Source: Actinomadura montaniterrae | GTDB lineage: Bacteria > Actinomycetota > Actinomycetes > Streptosporangiales > Streptosporangiaceae | DNA length: 64,000 bases | Reading direction: 5' to 3' | Assembly (NCBI RefSeq): GCF_008923365.1 | Contig: NZ_WBMR01000029.1 | Coordinates: 1 to 64,000, forward strand | Shown here: positions 9,045 through 16,994 of the stretch, piece after piece | How positions within the stretch are numbered: the stretch's first letter is position 1 | Layout of the letters: each line of letters opens with the position of its first letter | Made by a program: the position numbers and the translations under genes | The notes under the pieces: generated by a model | What the model saw: the letters and a program-made list of their open reading frames with translations, nothing else | Databases searched by the model: none | What the model was told of the DNA's origin: nothing

Positions 9045-9094
9045 GCCCCCTTTGGTACCAGCGGCGGCCGAGCGGTCGCACCAGAACGACGTTC

Positions 9095-9103
9095 TGTGGA
9101 TAA
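9095..9103 (-). promoter_or_regulatory. DnaA-box-like 9-mer TTATCCACA
   Basis: The reverse complement of TGTGGATAA reads TTATCCACA, the consensus DnaA box. It lies in the divergent recQ / thrE-like promoter region. A longer shared core, GTTATCCACAGAACG, recurs near 20744. Confidence 0.45.
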
Positions 9104-9170
9104 CCCGCCGGGCCGACCCACCGGTGACGCTCAGTGCCGCCATGGGTAGCCTGCGTGGAAGATCGGTTTC

Positions 9171-10565
9171 ATGGCGGAAGGACAGCGGCGGGGGATGGGC
9201 GCGGCGGAACGCTTGCGGCGGACGTGGCATGTCCTGTGGGACGGATCTCCGCCGGAGCCCCCCGAGGACGAGCCGAGCGAGGTCGTCGATCCGCGTGCGG
9301 TGGACCTCGTCCTGCGCGTAGGCGAGCTCCTTCTGGCCAGCGGCGAGACCACCGAGCGCGTGAACGAGGCGATGCTGGGCCTCGCGGTCGCCTATGAGCT
9401 TCCGCGCTGCGAGGTGCAGGTGACGCTCACCAGCATCCTGGTGTCCGCCCACCCCGGTAAGGGCGCGCCACCGGTGACCGGGTCGCGGGCCATCCGCCGC
9501 CGTACGCCCGCCTACTGGCGCCTCACCGGACTGCACGCCCTCGTACAGGAGGCGTCCATCGGAATGCTGGAGCTGGACGAGGCCCACAAGCAGCTCGCGG
9601 AGATGAAGCGGGGGCGCGGCCCGTACCCGCCGTGGCTCATCGTCGCGTCGCTGGGGCTGATCGCCGCCTCGGCCAGTGTGCTGTCGGGCGGTGGTCCGCT
9701 GGTCGCGGGGACGGCGTTCGTCGCCACCCTGCTGGGCGACCGGACCGCCGCCGCCCTCGCCCGGCGCGGCATCGCGGAGTTCTTCCAGCTGACGGTGGCC
9801 GCCGCCATCGGCGCCGCGGGCGCCGCCATCGTGGTCGCGGCGGGCAACCCGCAGCACGCCTCGACCATCGTCACCGGCGCGATCCTTGCGCTGCTACCGG
9901 GACGGCCCCTGGTGGCCAGCATCCAGGACGGCATCACCGGCGACCTCGTCAGCGCGGCCGCGCGCGGGCTCGAGGTCTTCTTCATGATCGCGGCCATCGT
10001 CGCGGGCCTCGGCGCGGTGGTGTACATAGCGGTGAACCTGAACGTGCCGATCGACGTGAGCCACCTGCCCACGGCCCCGGTGACGCTGAAGCCCGTACAG
10101 CTGATGGCCGCTGCCGCCGTGTCGGTGACGTTCGCGGTGTCGCTGGCGGCGCCGCGGGACGTGCTCCTGGCGTCCGCCCTCGGCGGCGCGCTGATCTGGA
10201 CGATCTACGTGCTGCTCCGGGGATGGAACGTTCCGCCCGTGCTGGCCTCGGCGATGGCGGCGATCGTCGTCGGTGTGCTGGCGAACTGGCTGGCCCGCCG
10301 GCACGGGGCGCCCGTGATGCCGTACGTGGTGCCGGCCATCGGCCCCCTGCTGCCGGGGACGGCGCTCTACCGCGGCATGGTGGAGCTGAACACGGGATCC
10401 CCGCAGTCGGGTGTGCTGAGCCTCATCGGCGCCCTGTCGGTGGCCCTGGCGCTGGGCGCCGGCGTCAACCTCGGTGGCGAGCTCGTGCGCGCGTTCCAGC
10501 GCGTCGGGCTCACCGCGGGGGGCCGCTGGGCGCGTCCGGCGGCGCGCCGGACGCGCGGCTTCTGA
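9171..10565 (+). CDS. ThrE-family threonine/serine exporter
   Basis: A 464-residue inner-membrane protein. Residues 40-150 are the soluble ThrE/DUF1212 domain (LLLASGETTERVNEAML, then EVQVTLTSILVSAHPGKG). About ten hydrophobic segments follow from residue 160 to 440 (for example WLIVASLGLIAASASVLSGG), including the C-terminal ThrE_2-like half with PAIGPLLPGTALYRGM. Family members export threonine and serine by proton antiport. The length is normal for full-length two-domain actinobacterial ThrE. The start is ATG with a weak GGAAGATC. The stop codon lies in the first unit of a tandem repeat that runs downstream. Confidence 0.9.
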   Translation: MAEGQRRGMGAAERLRRTWHVLWDGSPPEPPEDEPSEVVDPRAVDLVLRVGELLLASGETTERVNEAMLGLAVAYELPRCEVQVTLTSILVSAHPGKGAPPVTGSRAIRRRTPAYWRLTGLHALVQEASIGMLELDEAHKQLAEMKRGRGPYPPWLIVASLGLIAASASVLSGGGPLVAGTAFVATLLGDRTAAALARRGIAEFFQLTVAAAIGAAGAAIVVAAGNPQHASTIVTGAILALLPGRPLVASIQDGITGDLVSAAARGLEVFFMIAAIVAGLGAVVYIAVNLNVPIDVSHLPTAPVTLKPVQLMAAAAVSVTFAVSLAAPRDVLLASALGGALIWTIYVLLRGWNVPPVLASAMAAIVVGVLANWLARRHGAPVMPYVVPAIGPLLPGTALYRGMVELNTGSPQSGVLSLIGALSVALALGAGVNLGGELVRAFQRVGLTAGGRWARPAARRTRGF

Positions 10566-10653
10566 CCGCCCGACGCGGGGGCGCTTCCAACCGCTCGACG
10601 CGGGGCTTCCGACCGCCCGAGGCGTGGCGCTTCCGACCGCCCGGCGTTGCACG
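10559..10653. repeat. Tandem repeat anchored on the thrE-like stop codon
   Basis: Four units of 22-25 bp start at 10559, 10584, 10606 and 10630 with the theme CTTCCGACCGCCCGACGCGG. The first unit contains the TGA stop of the exporter gene (10563-10565). Confidence 0.7.
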
Positions 10654-10692
10654 CCTCCCGAAACTGTCGGTGGCGGACGTTACCTTCGCGGC

Positions 10693-11019
10693 ATGTACCG
10701 ACAGGGAGACATCCTGATCCTGCCCGTGCCGGAGGACGAGGTACCGCAGTCCGTGCGGGACCTGCCGCCGTCCCCGAGGGACGGCCGGGGGCGCATGGTG
10801 CTGGCGCTGGGCGAGGCCACCGGCCACGCGCACGCGCTCACGGCGCCGGGTTCGCTGCTGCGGGTCCCCGACCCGCTGGCGCCCGACCACCTGCACCTGC
10901 CGTCCGGTGGCCGCCTCGTACACGAGGAGCACGCGGCGATAACGCTGCCGAAGGGTTGGTACAGGGTGATCCGGCAGCGCGAGTACGTGCCGGGCGCCGT
11001 CCGGGTCGTGGCGGACTGA
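10693..11019 (+). CDS. Small conserved-looking protein of unknown function
   Basis: A 108-residue soluble protein starting MYRQGDILILPVPEDEVP. It contains GEATGHAHAL near residue 43, HLHLPSGGRLVHEEHAAITL near 70 and a C-terminal GWYRVIRQREYVPGAVRVVAD-type ending. The His-rich core (GHAHA, HLH, HEEHA) could bind metal or form an active site. I know short actinobacterial proteins with this look beside larger partners like the next gene, but no biochemical function. It lies 12 nt upstream of the 11032 gene and probably shares its transcript. Confidence 0.75.
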   Translation: MYRQGDILILPVPEDEVPQSVRDLPPSPRDGRGRMVLALGEATGHAHALTAPGSLLRVPDPLAPDHLHLPSGGRLVHEEHAAITLPKGWYRVIRQREYVPGAVRVVAD

Positions 11020-11031
11020 GGGGCTACGCAG

Positions 11032-12183
11032 ATGGTCACCGAGATGCGGCGCGAGACCCACTACGTGGTCGGCGACTGGCAGGCCGACGCTTTCCGCACC
11101 GACCCGGCGGACCGTGCGCGCGCCGAGGCGGGTGTGGCCGCCGCTTACGCGGCCGCCGGCTTGCCCGCGCCCGAGCGGTTCGTGTGGGTGCCCTCCCCCG
11201 CGCGCGGGGCCGTCGCGGCCGCCGTGCTGGGCGGGCATGAAGCGGCGTTGCGGAAGGCGGGCCTGGACGACCTGCTCGCGCAGGCCCACGCGGACCTCGG
11301 CGAAGGCCCGGCGGGGGCGAGCGTCCTGGCGGACGTGCGGACCCGCCCGTGGGAGACCGAACGCACCGCGGCCTGCTCCGAACAGGGGCCGGAGCAGTGG
11401 CCGCGGACGTGGGGCGAGACCGGCGGCCTCCTGTGGAACCAGGTCCAGTCACTGGTCACCCGCGTGCGCAGCGCTATCGGCGAGCAGGCGCAGGGCCGGT
11501 CTGCCAGGGCGGGGAACCCGCTGCCGACGCCGGAGGAGAACGCCGCCGAGGGGATCCTGCGCGCCGCGACGCTCGACGCCGTCCTGGGGCAGCACGACGC
11601 GCCGTGGCTGGCGCTGTTCGAGTCGGTGGGCCGGCTCGATGGGCCTTTGGCCGGCCTCGCCGAGGTGGCCCGTTCGTCCGGCTGGTGGTGGCCCTACGAG
11701 CGGCTGGTCATCATGTCGGAGCGTCCCTGCGAACTGCACCGCGACGAACCGGGGCGACTGCATCGCGGAGACGGCCCGGCCCTCGCCTACCCCGACGGGT
11801 TCTCGCTGCACGCCTGGCGGGGCATGCCGATCCCGCCCGATTTCGTGGCCTCGCTCACCGGCCTCACGGCCGACCGCATCTCCGCCGAGGAGAACGCGGA
11901 GCTGCGCCGGGTGATGCTGGAGATCTTCGGCTACGACCGCTACCTGGCGGAGACGGGCGCGCGCCCCCTGCACCAGGACGAGACCGGCGTGCTGTGGTCC
12001 ATCGACCTGCCCGGGGACGAGCCCGTCGTCATGGTCGAGGTGGTCAACTCCACGCCCGAACCGGACGGCACGCACCGCACCTACTACCTGCGGGTCCCGC
12101 CGTCCACACGCACCGCGCGCGCGGGCGTCGCGTGGACGTTCGGCGTCGACGAGGCCGACTACCGACCGCAGAAGCAGACCTGA
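11032..12183 (+). CDS. DUF6745-like protein of unknown function
   Basis: A 383-residue soluble protein. The middle section carries WWWPYERLVIMSERPCELHR, then RLHRGDGPALAYPDGFSLHA and WRGMPIP, a block typical of actinobacterial proteins annotated DUF6745. The C-terminal 60 residues hold VVMVEVVNSTPEPDGTHRTY and YLRVPP. The family label is from memory and tentative; no enzyme motif is recognised. The gene starts 12 nt after the small His-rich protein, so the two probably act together. It ends in a strong bidirectional hairpin. Confidence 0.75.
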   Translation: MVTEMRRETHYVVGDWQADAFRTDPADRARAEAGVAAAYAAAGLPAPERFVWVPSPARGAVAAAVLGGHEAALRKAGLDDLLAQAHADLGEGPAGASVLADVRTRPWETERTAACSEQGPEQWPRTWGETGGLLWNQVQSLVTRVRSAIGEQAQGRSARAGNPLPTPEENAAEGILRAATLDAVLGQHDAPWLALFESVGRLDGPLAGLAEVARSSGWWWPYERLVIMSERPCELHRDEPGRLHRGDGPALAYPDGFSLHAWRGMPIPPDFVASLTGLTADRISAEENAELRRVMLEIFGYDRYLAETGARPLHQDETGVLWSIDLPGDEPVVMVEVVNSTPEPDGTHRTYYLRVPPSTRTARAGVAWTFGVDEADYRPQKQT

Positions 12184-12240
12184 GCCTCCGGACGGCGGCC
12201 TCCTGCGCGCGCGCCCGTACCGTCCGTCCTCGTGGCGGGA

Positions 12241-12275
12241 GCCCCTTGGTAGCACTTCCCCAATTACCAAGGGGC
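12241..12275. terminator. Bidirectional hairpin terminator
   Basis: GCCCCTTGGTA (12241-12251) and TACCAAGGGGC (12265-12275) are perfect 11-bp complementary arms around a 13-nt loop. The hairpin lies between the convergent ends of the 11032 gene and the ATPase gene at 12299. Confidence 0.75.
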
Positions 12276-12298
12276 GCCCGCCCGCTCCCGCCCAGCGC

Positions 12299-12685
12299 TC
12301 ACGGGGTCGCGGCCTGCGCCCAGGTCACCTTCCCCTCGCCGGCGGGCCGCCAGCCCCACGAGCGGGACAGGGCGCCGACGAGGAAGAGCCCGCGCCCGCT
12401 TTCGGCCTGCATGTCGTGCGGTGGCTCGACGGGCCCCTCGGGGTTGTCGTCCCACACCTCCACCATGGCCGTCTTGTCGTCGGGCAGGTACAGCACGAGG
12501 GTGGCGGTGTTGGCGTGACGGAGCGCGTTGGTGACGAGTTCGCTGGTGATGAGTTCGACATCGCCCGTGGTGTCCGGGCGGTCCCAGCCCTCCAGCGCGG
12601 CGCGGACTATGTCGCGCGCCGCGCGCACCGACGTGTCCGCCGGCCTCAGTGCGAGGACGAAGTGGGGGCGTTCGAGATAGTCCAC
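12299..12685 (-). CDS. RsbW-like ATP-binding protein (GHKL anti-sigma regulatory factor fold)
   Basis: A 128-residue single-domain GHKL ATPase. The N box is DVELITSELVTNALRHANT, the G1 box VWDDNPEGP, and the G2 region ESGRGLFLVGALSRSWGW. These features match the many streptomycete RsbW/SpoIIAB-like kinases that act on STAS-domain anti-anti-sigma factors or on sigma factors. The GTG start at 12685 is chosen because AGGTGA lies 4 nt before it and the domain begins right after; a longer frame upstream has no domain content. No sigma or STAS partner lies beside it. Confidence 0.85.
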   Translation of the reverse strand: MDYLERPHFVLALRPADTSVRAARDIVRAALEGWDRPDTTGDVELITSELVTNALRHANTATLVLYLPDDKTAMVEVWDDNPEGPVEPPHDMQAESGRGLFLVGALSRSWGWRPAGEGKVTWAQAATP

Positions 12686-12955
12686 GGCATCACCTAACGG
12701 TCGCCTGCTATCGCCAGCATGCGCCCTCCAGGGCGGTCGTGCACGGGATCCGCTCCCTATGTCATGACCGTCCGCGCGGCTCGACCACCGCCTGATTCGT
12801 TCACTGTTCGCAGTCATTCAACTCCGTGTCGTGACCATGCGGGACCATCCACAGCGTGGCGGCACGGACGGAGAATTGCAAGACGCTCGCGGACGCCCGC
12901 CCCGCCCGCCGCCGTCCGGCCGCCGCGCAGGTCGCAGAGGTGGGTCACCTTCCGG
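12686..12955. other. Intergenic gap, no gene seen
   Basis: About 270 bp between the ATPase gene start and the end of the radical SAM operon, both on the minus strand. It should carry the ATPase promoter and the end of the five-gene transcript. I see no clean hairpin or supported ORF. Confidence 0.4.
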
Positions 12956-13810
12956 TTACATTCCGCTGAGCAAGGCGGGGATGCGTTCCAGGACACCCCC
13001 GGCGAAGGTGTCGTAGAGGCCCAGCGGCTCAAGGTGGACATAACCGATGTGACAGTCGCACCTGTCCAACGGGCAAGGGCGCGGGGCGAGGGCGTCGCGG
13101 AATGAACCGTCGTAGAGGTTGCCGAGGACGGCCGGGACGAAGTGGCAGCGGCGCACCGTTCCCTCTCCGTCGACCGATACGACGGTCTCGCCCGTGCGGC
13201 AGGCGAGCCCCCGGCTGGCATGGGGGTGCCGGCTGAGCGGGAACAGCGGGTCGAGCGCCGTCCAGGCGTCGGCCTCCTCGTCGCTGTAGGCGCGCCCTTC
13301 GGCGGCGTTGACCCACAGGTAGGTGCCGTCCGGCAGTTCGGCGCGGAGGCGGCGCGCCGCGTCCAGGTGCTCGGGTTCGCCAACGATCCCGACGCTGTGG
13401 CGGACGCCGCGTTCGGTCAGCTCGCGGCACTTCCCAAGGAAGCGGTCATAGGGCACCTGTCCCGGGTGGTAGGTGGCCCAGAGGGCGAGCTTGGACAGGT
13501 CCGCCTCGGACGTCCACGACACCCGGTGGCTGAGGTTCGTCTGGATCGCGACGCGCTCGACGTGCGGCAGGTGGCTCAGTTCCGTCAGCGCTCGCCGGTA
13601 CCAGGACCGTACGAGCCCTTCGCCCCACGGCGTGAAGAGGACCGACACCCGGTGCTCTTGCGCGGCCACCCACGCGGTGAAGCGTTCGAGTGCCGCACGG
13701 TCCGCGCGCAGTTGCTCCGGTGTGTCCCGCCGTTTGGCGAACGGGCAGTAGGGACAGTCGTAATCGCAGCTGGCGAGCGGCCCTCGATAGAGAATGGTGA
13801 GGTGCTGCAT
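12956..13810 (-). CDS. STM4011-family radical SAM protein
   Basis: A 284-residue radical SAM enzyme. The cluster-binding motif C15-x3-C19-x2-C22 lies in SCDYDCPYCPFAKR. After about residue 200 it has further conserved cysteines (CRTG, RRCHF, CPLDRCDCHIGY), suggesting an auxiliary iron-sulfur site like SPASM/twitch domains. This arrangement matches the family NCBI names after Salmonella STM4011. The reaction is unknown. It is the last of five genes. Its ATG overlaps the previous stop by one base (TGATG), so translation is coupled. It would work with the second radical SAM protein just upstream. Confidence 0.9.
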   Translation of the reverse strand: MQHLTILYRGPLASCDYDCPYCPFAKRRDTPEQLRADRAALERFTAWVAAQEHRVSVLFTPWGEGLVRSWYRRALTELSHLPHVERVAIQTNLSHRVSWTSEADLSKLALWATYHPGQVPYDRFLGKCRELTERGVRHSVGIVGEPEHLDAARRLRAELPDGTYLWVNAAEGRAYSDEEADAWTALDPLFPLSRHPHASRGLACRTGETVVSVDGEGTVRRCHFVPAVLGNLYDGSFRDALAPRPCPLDRCDCHIGYVHLEPLGLYDTFAGGVLERIPALLSGM

Positions 13811-15102
13811 CAGCGCGCCTGGTAGGAGGCCATCAGTTCCCTCACGTGTCGGGAGAACAGCCGGGGCCCGATGGCGTCGGAATGGGCGAGGCCCTCGGGT
13901 GTGAGCCGGAGAGTCGTCTCCGTGGTCTCCAGCCAGCCGAGGTCGTCGAACGGCGCCAGCTCGGCGGCAAAGTCGGCGCAGGGGTCGGTGCCGAAGCGGG
14001 CCTTGTAGGAGCCTCGGTCGAGCCCGTCCGCCTGAAGGAGCGATTGGAGGAGATGGCGGCGGCGCCGCTCTCCCTCATCCAATGCGAATCCGACCCGCGC
14101 GGTGCTGAAGTCGTTCTCGCGCACGTAGCCGTCGATGATGGACCGGACGTGCCGCTGCTCGACCGCGTACTCGAACGAGTAATGCAGACCGGCCGTGTAC
14201 GAACGCGCTCCGCACCCTAGGCCGACCATGCCGTCGGTCTGGCAGCAGTACTCGGTGCCACCGGCCGCACCGCCAGGGCGCCGGAACATGCGCATCGAGA
14301 CCTGCTCATAGCCTTCACTCAGAAGATGGTCCCGGCCGAGGCGGTAGAGGGCGAGGCGCTCGTCGTCCCAGTCCTGCGCGCGGCGCCCCAGACCGGTTAG
14401 AGGGCGCACATAGAGCGGGTAGAGGTAGAGCTCTTCCGGGCGCCATTCCAGTGCGGCGTTCAGGGAATGCAGCCACGTGGCGGGTGTCTGCCCATCGATG
14501 CCGTAGATGAGGTCGATGTTGAGCGTCGGGAAGCCCACCGCTCGAATCCGGTCGAGGGCCGCCTCCACTTCCGCGCGCTTCTGCGGGCGCACGGCGGCGC
14601 GGGCCTCCTCGTCGACGAAGCTCTGCACCCCGATGGACACCCGGGTGGTGCCATGTTCGGCGAGCACGGTCAGCCGGTCGGTGGTCGCGGTCGCCGGGGA
14701 CGTCTCCACGCCGAGCGGAATGTCACCGAATCCGGGAAACCTGCGGGCGATGGCGCAAAGCCGTTCCAGTTCCGCCGCAGTGAAGTACGTGGGGGTCCCG
14801 CCGCCGAACGCCGCGGTGGCGAACGACGCGTCGTCTCCCAGGGCTTCCAGTACGGCGGTCGCTTGGCGGTCGAGAGCGCCCAGGTAGGCACCGGTCAGCT
14901 CTTCGGGTGCGCCCGTGCGGGTGAAGAGGTTGCAGAAGCCGCATCGCATCTCGCAGAACGGCACGTGCATGTAGAGGAAGAGCGCGTCCAGCGGTTCCGC
15001 CGCCCATACCTGCCGCAATGCGGGTTGTGGCGTCAGCGGACGGTAGGCGGTCTTGTGCGGGTAGGCGTAGACGTACGCCTGGTACGGCCCGGTGGTGGTC
15101 AC
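13810..15102 (-). CDS. STM4012-family radical SAM protein (HemN/HemW-like)
   Basis: A 430-residue radical SAM protein of the coproporphyrinogen-oxidase-like group. C50-x3-C54-x2-C57 in FCEMRCGFCNLF binds the iron-sulfur cluster, FGGGTPTYF is the glycine-rich SAM contact, and IDLIYGIDGQTP and a C-terminal HemN-type domain follow. The family is named after STM4012. It is unlikely to be the haem enzyme because it sits in a dedicated operon. The GTG start at 15102 is chosen because it overlaps the preceding stop as GTGA. The substrate is unknown. Confidence 0.9.
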   Translation of the reverse strand: MTTTGPYQAYVYAYPHKTAYRPLTPQPALRQVWAAEPLDALFLYMHVPFCEMRCGFCNLFTRTGAPEELTGAYLGALDRQATAVLEALGDDASFATAAFGGGTPTYFTAAELERLCAIARRFPGFGDIPLGVETSPATATTDRLTVLAEHGTTRVSIGVQSFVDEEARAAVRPQKRAEVEAALDRIRAVGFPTLNIDLIYGIDGQTPATWLHSLNAALEWRPEELYLYPLYVRPLTGLGRRAQDWDDERLALYRLGRDHLLSEGYEQVSMRMFRRPGGAAGGTEYCCQTDGMVGLGCGARSYTAGLHYSFEYAVEQRHVRSIIDGYVRENDFSTARVGFALDEGERRRRHLLQSLLQADGLDRGSYKARFGTDPCADFAAELAPFDDLGWLETTETTLRLTPEGLAHSDAIGPRLFSRHVRELMASYQAR

Positions 15103-15890
15103 GACAGAACGAACTCCCCGTACGGAACGGTCCACACGACTTCATGGCCGATGCGGTGACCGGTATGGCCGTCCTCGCCGTACGCCGTCCCGTGGTCGGA
15201 GCAGACGATGACCAAGCAGGGACGGCGCATCAGATCGAACAGGCGCCCTATATGAGCGTCGACATGGCGCAGCGCGGCGGCGTGGCTGGCGCGAGTGTCC
15301 CCGTGCGCGCGCGTACCGCCGTCCAAGTAGAACCAGTTGGGTTGATGCAGGGACGCGACGTTCAGAAGCAGGAACAGGCGGCGATTTGCCGGCAGCGCGG
15401 CCATCACCTCGGCTATCCGGTCGAGCTGGTTGGGCAGCGAGGCCGGATCCGTCACTCCGAACCCGGGTTCCCAGTGGCTCTCGGCGAACAGCGACGGCAG
15501 CGCGGAGCCGAGCGGCGTGAGCTTGTTGAAGAAGCCGACGCCGCCGACGCACACCGTGTGGTAGCCGGCCGCCGCGAGCCCGGTGGGCAGGTCGGCGGCG
15601 TCGAACGTCCATGTTCCGGCGCCGGTCGTTTCGCTGCCCGGGAACGCCCCCGCGAACGGACGCGGGTGCGGGCCAGGGGACGCGGGCGTGGGCAGGAAGC
15701 CGGCAAGCATCGCGGCATGGGCGGCGTAGGTGAAGCTGCCTGGCGTGTGGCGGCGCTCCCAGCGGCCACCGGGAAGCAACGAGGCCAGGGTGGGCGTCTC
15801 ACCGGTGGCCGCCAGTTCGGCGGCCACGTCGTAGCGCAGCGTGTCGAGCGTCACCAGCAGCACGTCGTGGCTGCCGATGACCTCGTTCAT
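15099..15890 (-). CDS. STM4013/SEN3800-family hydrolase (alkaline phosphatase superfamily)
   Basis: A 263-residue metal-dependent hydrolase with the sulfatase/alkaline phosphatase fold. D16 in VLLVTLDTLRYD is a metal ligand. The nucleophile Ser/Thr is likely in GSFTYAAHAAMLAG. VIVCSDHGTAYGEDGHTGH supplies the second metal site. It is shorter than true sulfatases and fits the compact family named after STM4013. The ATG at 15890 overlaps the upstream stop as ATGA; an in-frame ATG nine bases earlier (15899) is possible. Whether it cleaves a phosphate or sulfate ester is unknown. Confidence 0.88.
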   Translation of the reverse strand: MNEVIGSHDVLLVTLDTLRYDVAAELAATGETPTLASLLPGGRWERRHTPGSFTYAAHAAMLAGFLPTPASPGPHPRPFAGAFPGSETTGAGTWTFDAADLPTGLAAAGYHTVCVGGVGFFNKLTPLGSALPSLFAESHWEPGFGVTDPASLPNQLDRIAEVMAALPANRRLFLLLNVASLHQPNWFYLDGGTRAHGDTRASHAAALRHVDAHIGRLFDLMRRPCLVIVCSDHGTAYGEDGHTGHRIGHEVVWTVPYGEFVLS

Positions 15891-16972
15891 GTCGTACATG
15901 CGGGGGCGATCTCCGGCAAAGCGGCTCTGACCTGGGCAGTGTAGGTGTCCAGCCCCTCGGCCGGGCCTCCGGCCAGGCCCGTGAGCCCAGGGAGCAGGTC
16001 GCCGAACGCGTTGACCTCGCACACGGCGAACCGCCTCATGCCCTGGAGCACGAGCAGGTCCACTCCCACCATCGGGCTTCGCGGGAAACAGTCGGCTGCC
16101 CGCGCGCACACGTCGAGCGCCCGGTGCCATCCGTCTCGCCCAAGCACGCGCCGCACCGCCGCCACATCACCTCTCACACCACCGAGATGCAGGTTGGTCA
16201 TGGGGCTGCGGCTGGTCCGCACGACAACGTGCGTAGGCGTCCCGCCTATGACGACGACCCTCAAGTCGAACACGCGCCCGCCGAGCGACGCCTTGGGCAG
16301 CCACCGCTCGACATGCAGGCCGTCAGGTGCGAGCGCGTCGACGAGCGCCGCGACCTCCCTCTCCATCTCGTAAGTGCGGACACGCAACGAGTTGAACAGA
16401 CCCGTTCCGTTCATGGCCGTCGAGGTGACTGCCCTTACACGGCCGCCCGGTGCCGTCTGTAGGGCGACCACACCGGACGCCGACGAGCCGTGCGCAGGCT
16501 TGACGAAGACCCTCCGCTCCCCCAGCTCGTCCATAAGCGCGCGCAACTCCTCATAGGAGCGCGCTGGTGGGAGCGCCTGCGGAACCGGTACACCGTCCGC
16601 TGCCAGCCTCGCGTGCGACCGCCGCTTGTCGAACATGACCGCGATCTCCTCGACGTCGCCGAGGAGACGAGCGCCCGCGCGCGCGGCGGCGTCCTGGATC
16701 CGGCCAAGTGCGGCAACGAACGTCGAATACCAGCGCGCGCCCCCGCCCACACGGGACGGATCCCCGGGACCGCGCAAGAGCGCGTCCGCCGCCGGGTCCT
16801 CCCCTGGGGAGTCGATGCGGAGCACATCGTCCGGGGCGAGCACGACATCAGTGCCACGGAGAACGTCCGTCCAGGGGATGAGGCGCGGCTCGGGCAGTCC
16901 GAGGGACCGGCACGCTTGCGCGAACAGCGCGGGACGCCGGTCGCCCGGCGCCCCGACCACGACGAACCTCAT
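15887..16972 (-). CDS. STM4014-family ATP-grasp-like protein
   Basis: A 361-residue protein with ATP-grasp features: RVFVKPAHGSSASGV near residue 155 (ATP-contacting Lys and small-residue loop) and CEVNAFGDLLPGL near 315 (metal-binding Glu and Asn). The N-terminal 120 residues form the domain that precedes ATP-grasp folds, including FDKRRSHARLAADGVPVP. By family logic it would join a carboxylate to an amine or thiol using ATP. It follows the LRR gene by 22 nt and overlaps the hydrolase start by ATGA. The partner substrates are unknown. Confidence 0.88.
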   Translation of the reverse strand: MRFVVVGAPGDRRPALFAQACRSLGLPEPRLIPWTDVLRGTDVVLAPDDVLRIDSPGEDPAADALLRGPGDPSRVGGGARWYSTFVAALGRIQDAAARAGARLLGDVEEIAVMFDKRRSHARLAADGVPVPQALPPARSYEELRALMDELGERRVFVKPAHGSSASGVVALQTAPGGRVRAVTSTAMNGTGLFNSLRVRTYEMEREVAALVDALAPDGLHVERWLPKASLGGRVFDLRVVVIGGTPTHVVVRTSRSPMTNLHLGGVRGDVAAVRRVLGRDGWHRALDVCARAADCFPRSPMVGVDLLVLQGMRRFAVCEVNAFGDLLPGLTGLAGGPAEGLDTYTAQVRAALPEIAPACTT

Positions 16973-16994
16973 CGGCCCACCGCGTTGCGAACGC

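Noticed and set aside
5215..9081. 1288-residue minus-strand frame covering the repeat block and recQ
   Set aside because: It is a frame-shifted shadow of recQ joined to repeat text. The real gene is in another frame with intact helicase motifs.
13810..15102. HemW/HemN haem biosynthesis enzyme
   Set aside because: It has a HemN-like core but sits in a five-gene operon that matches the STM4012 family, so a haem role is unlikely.
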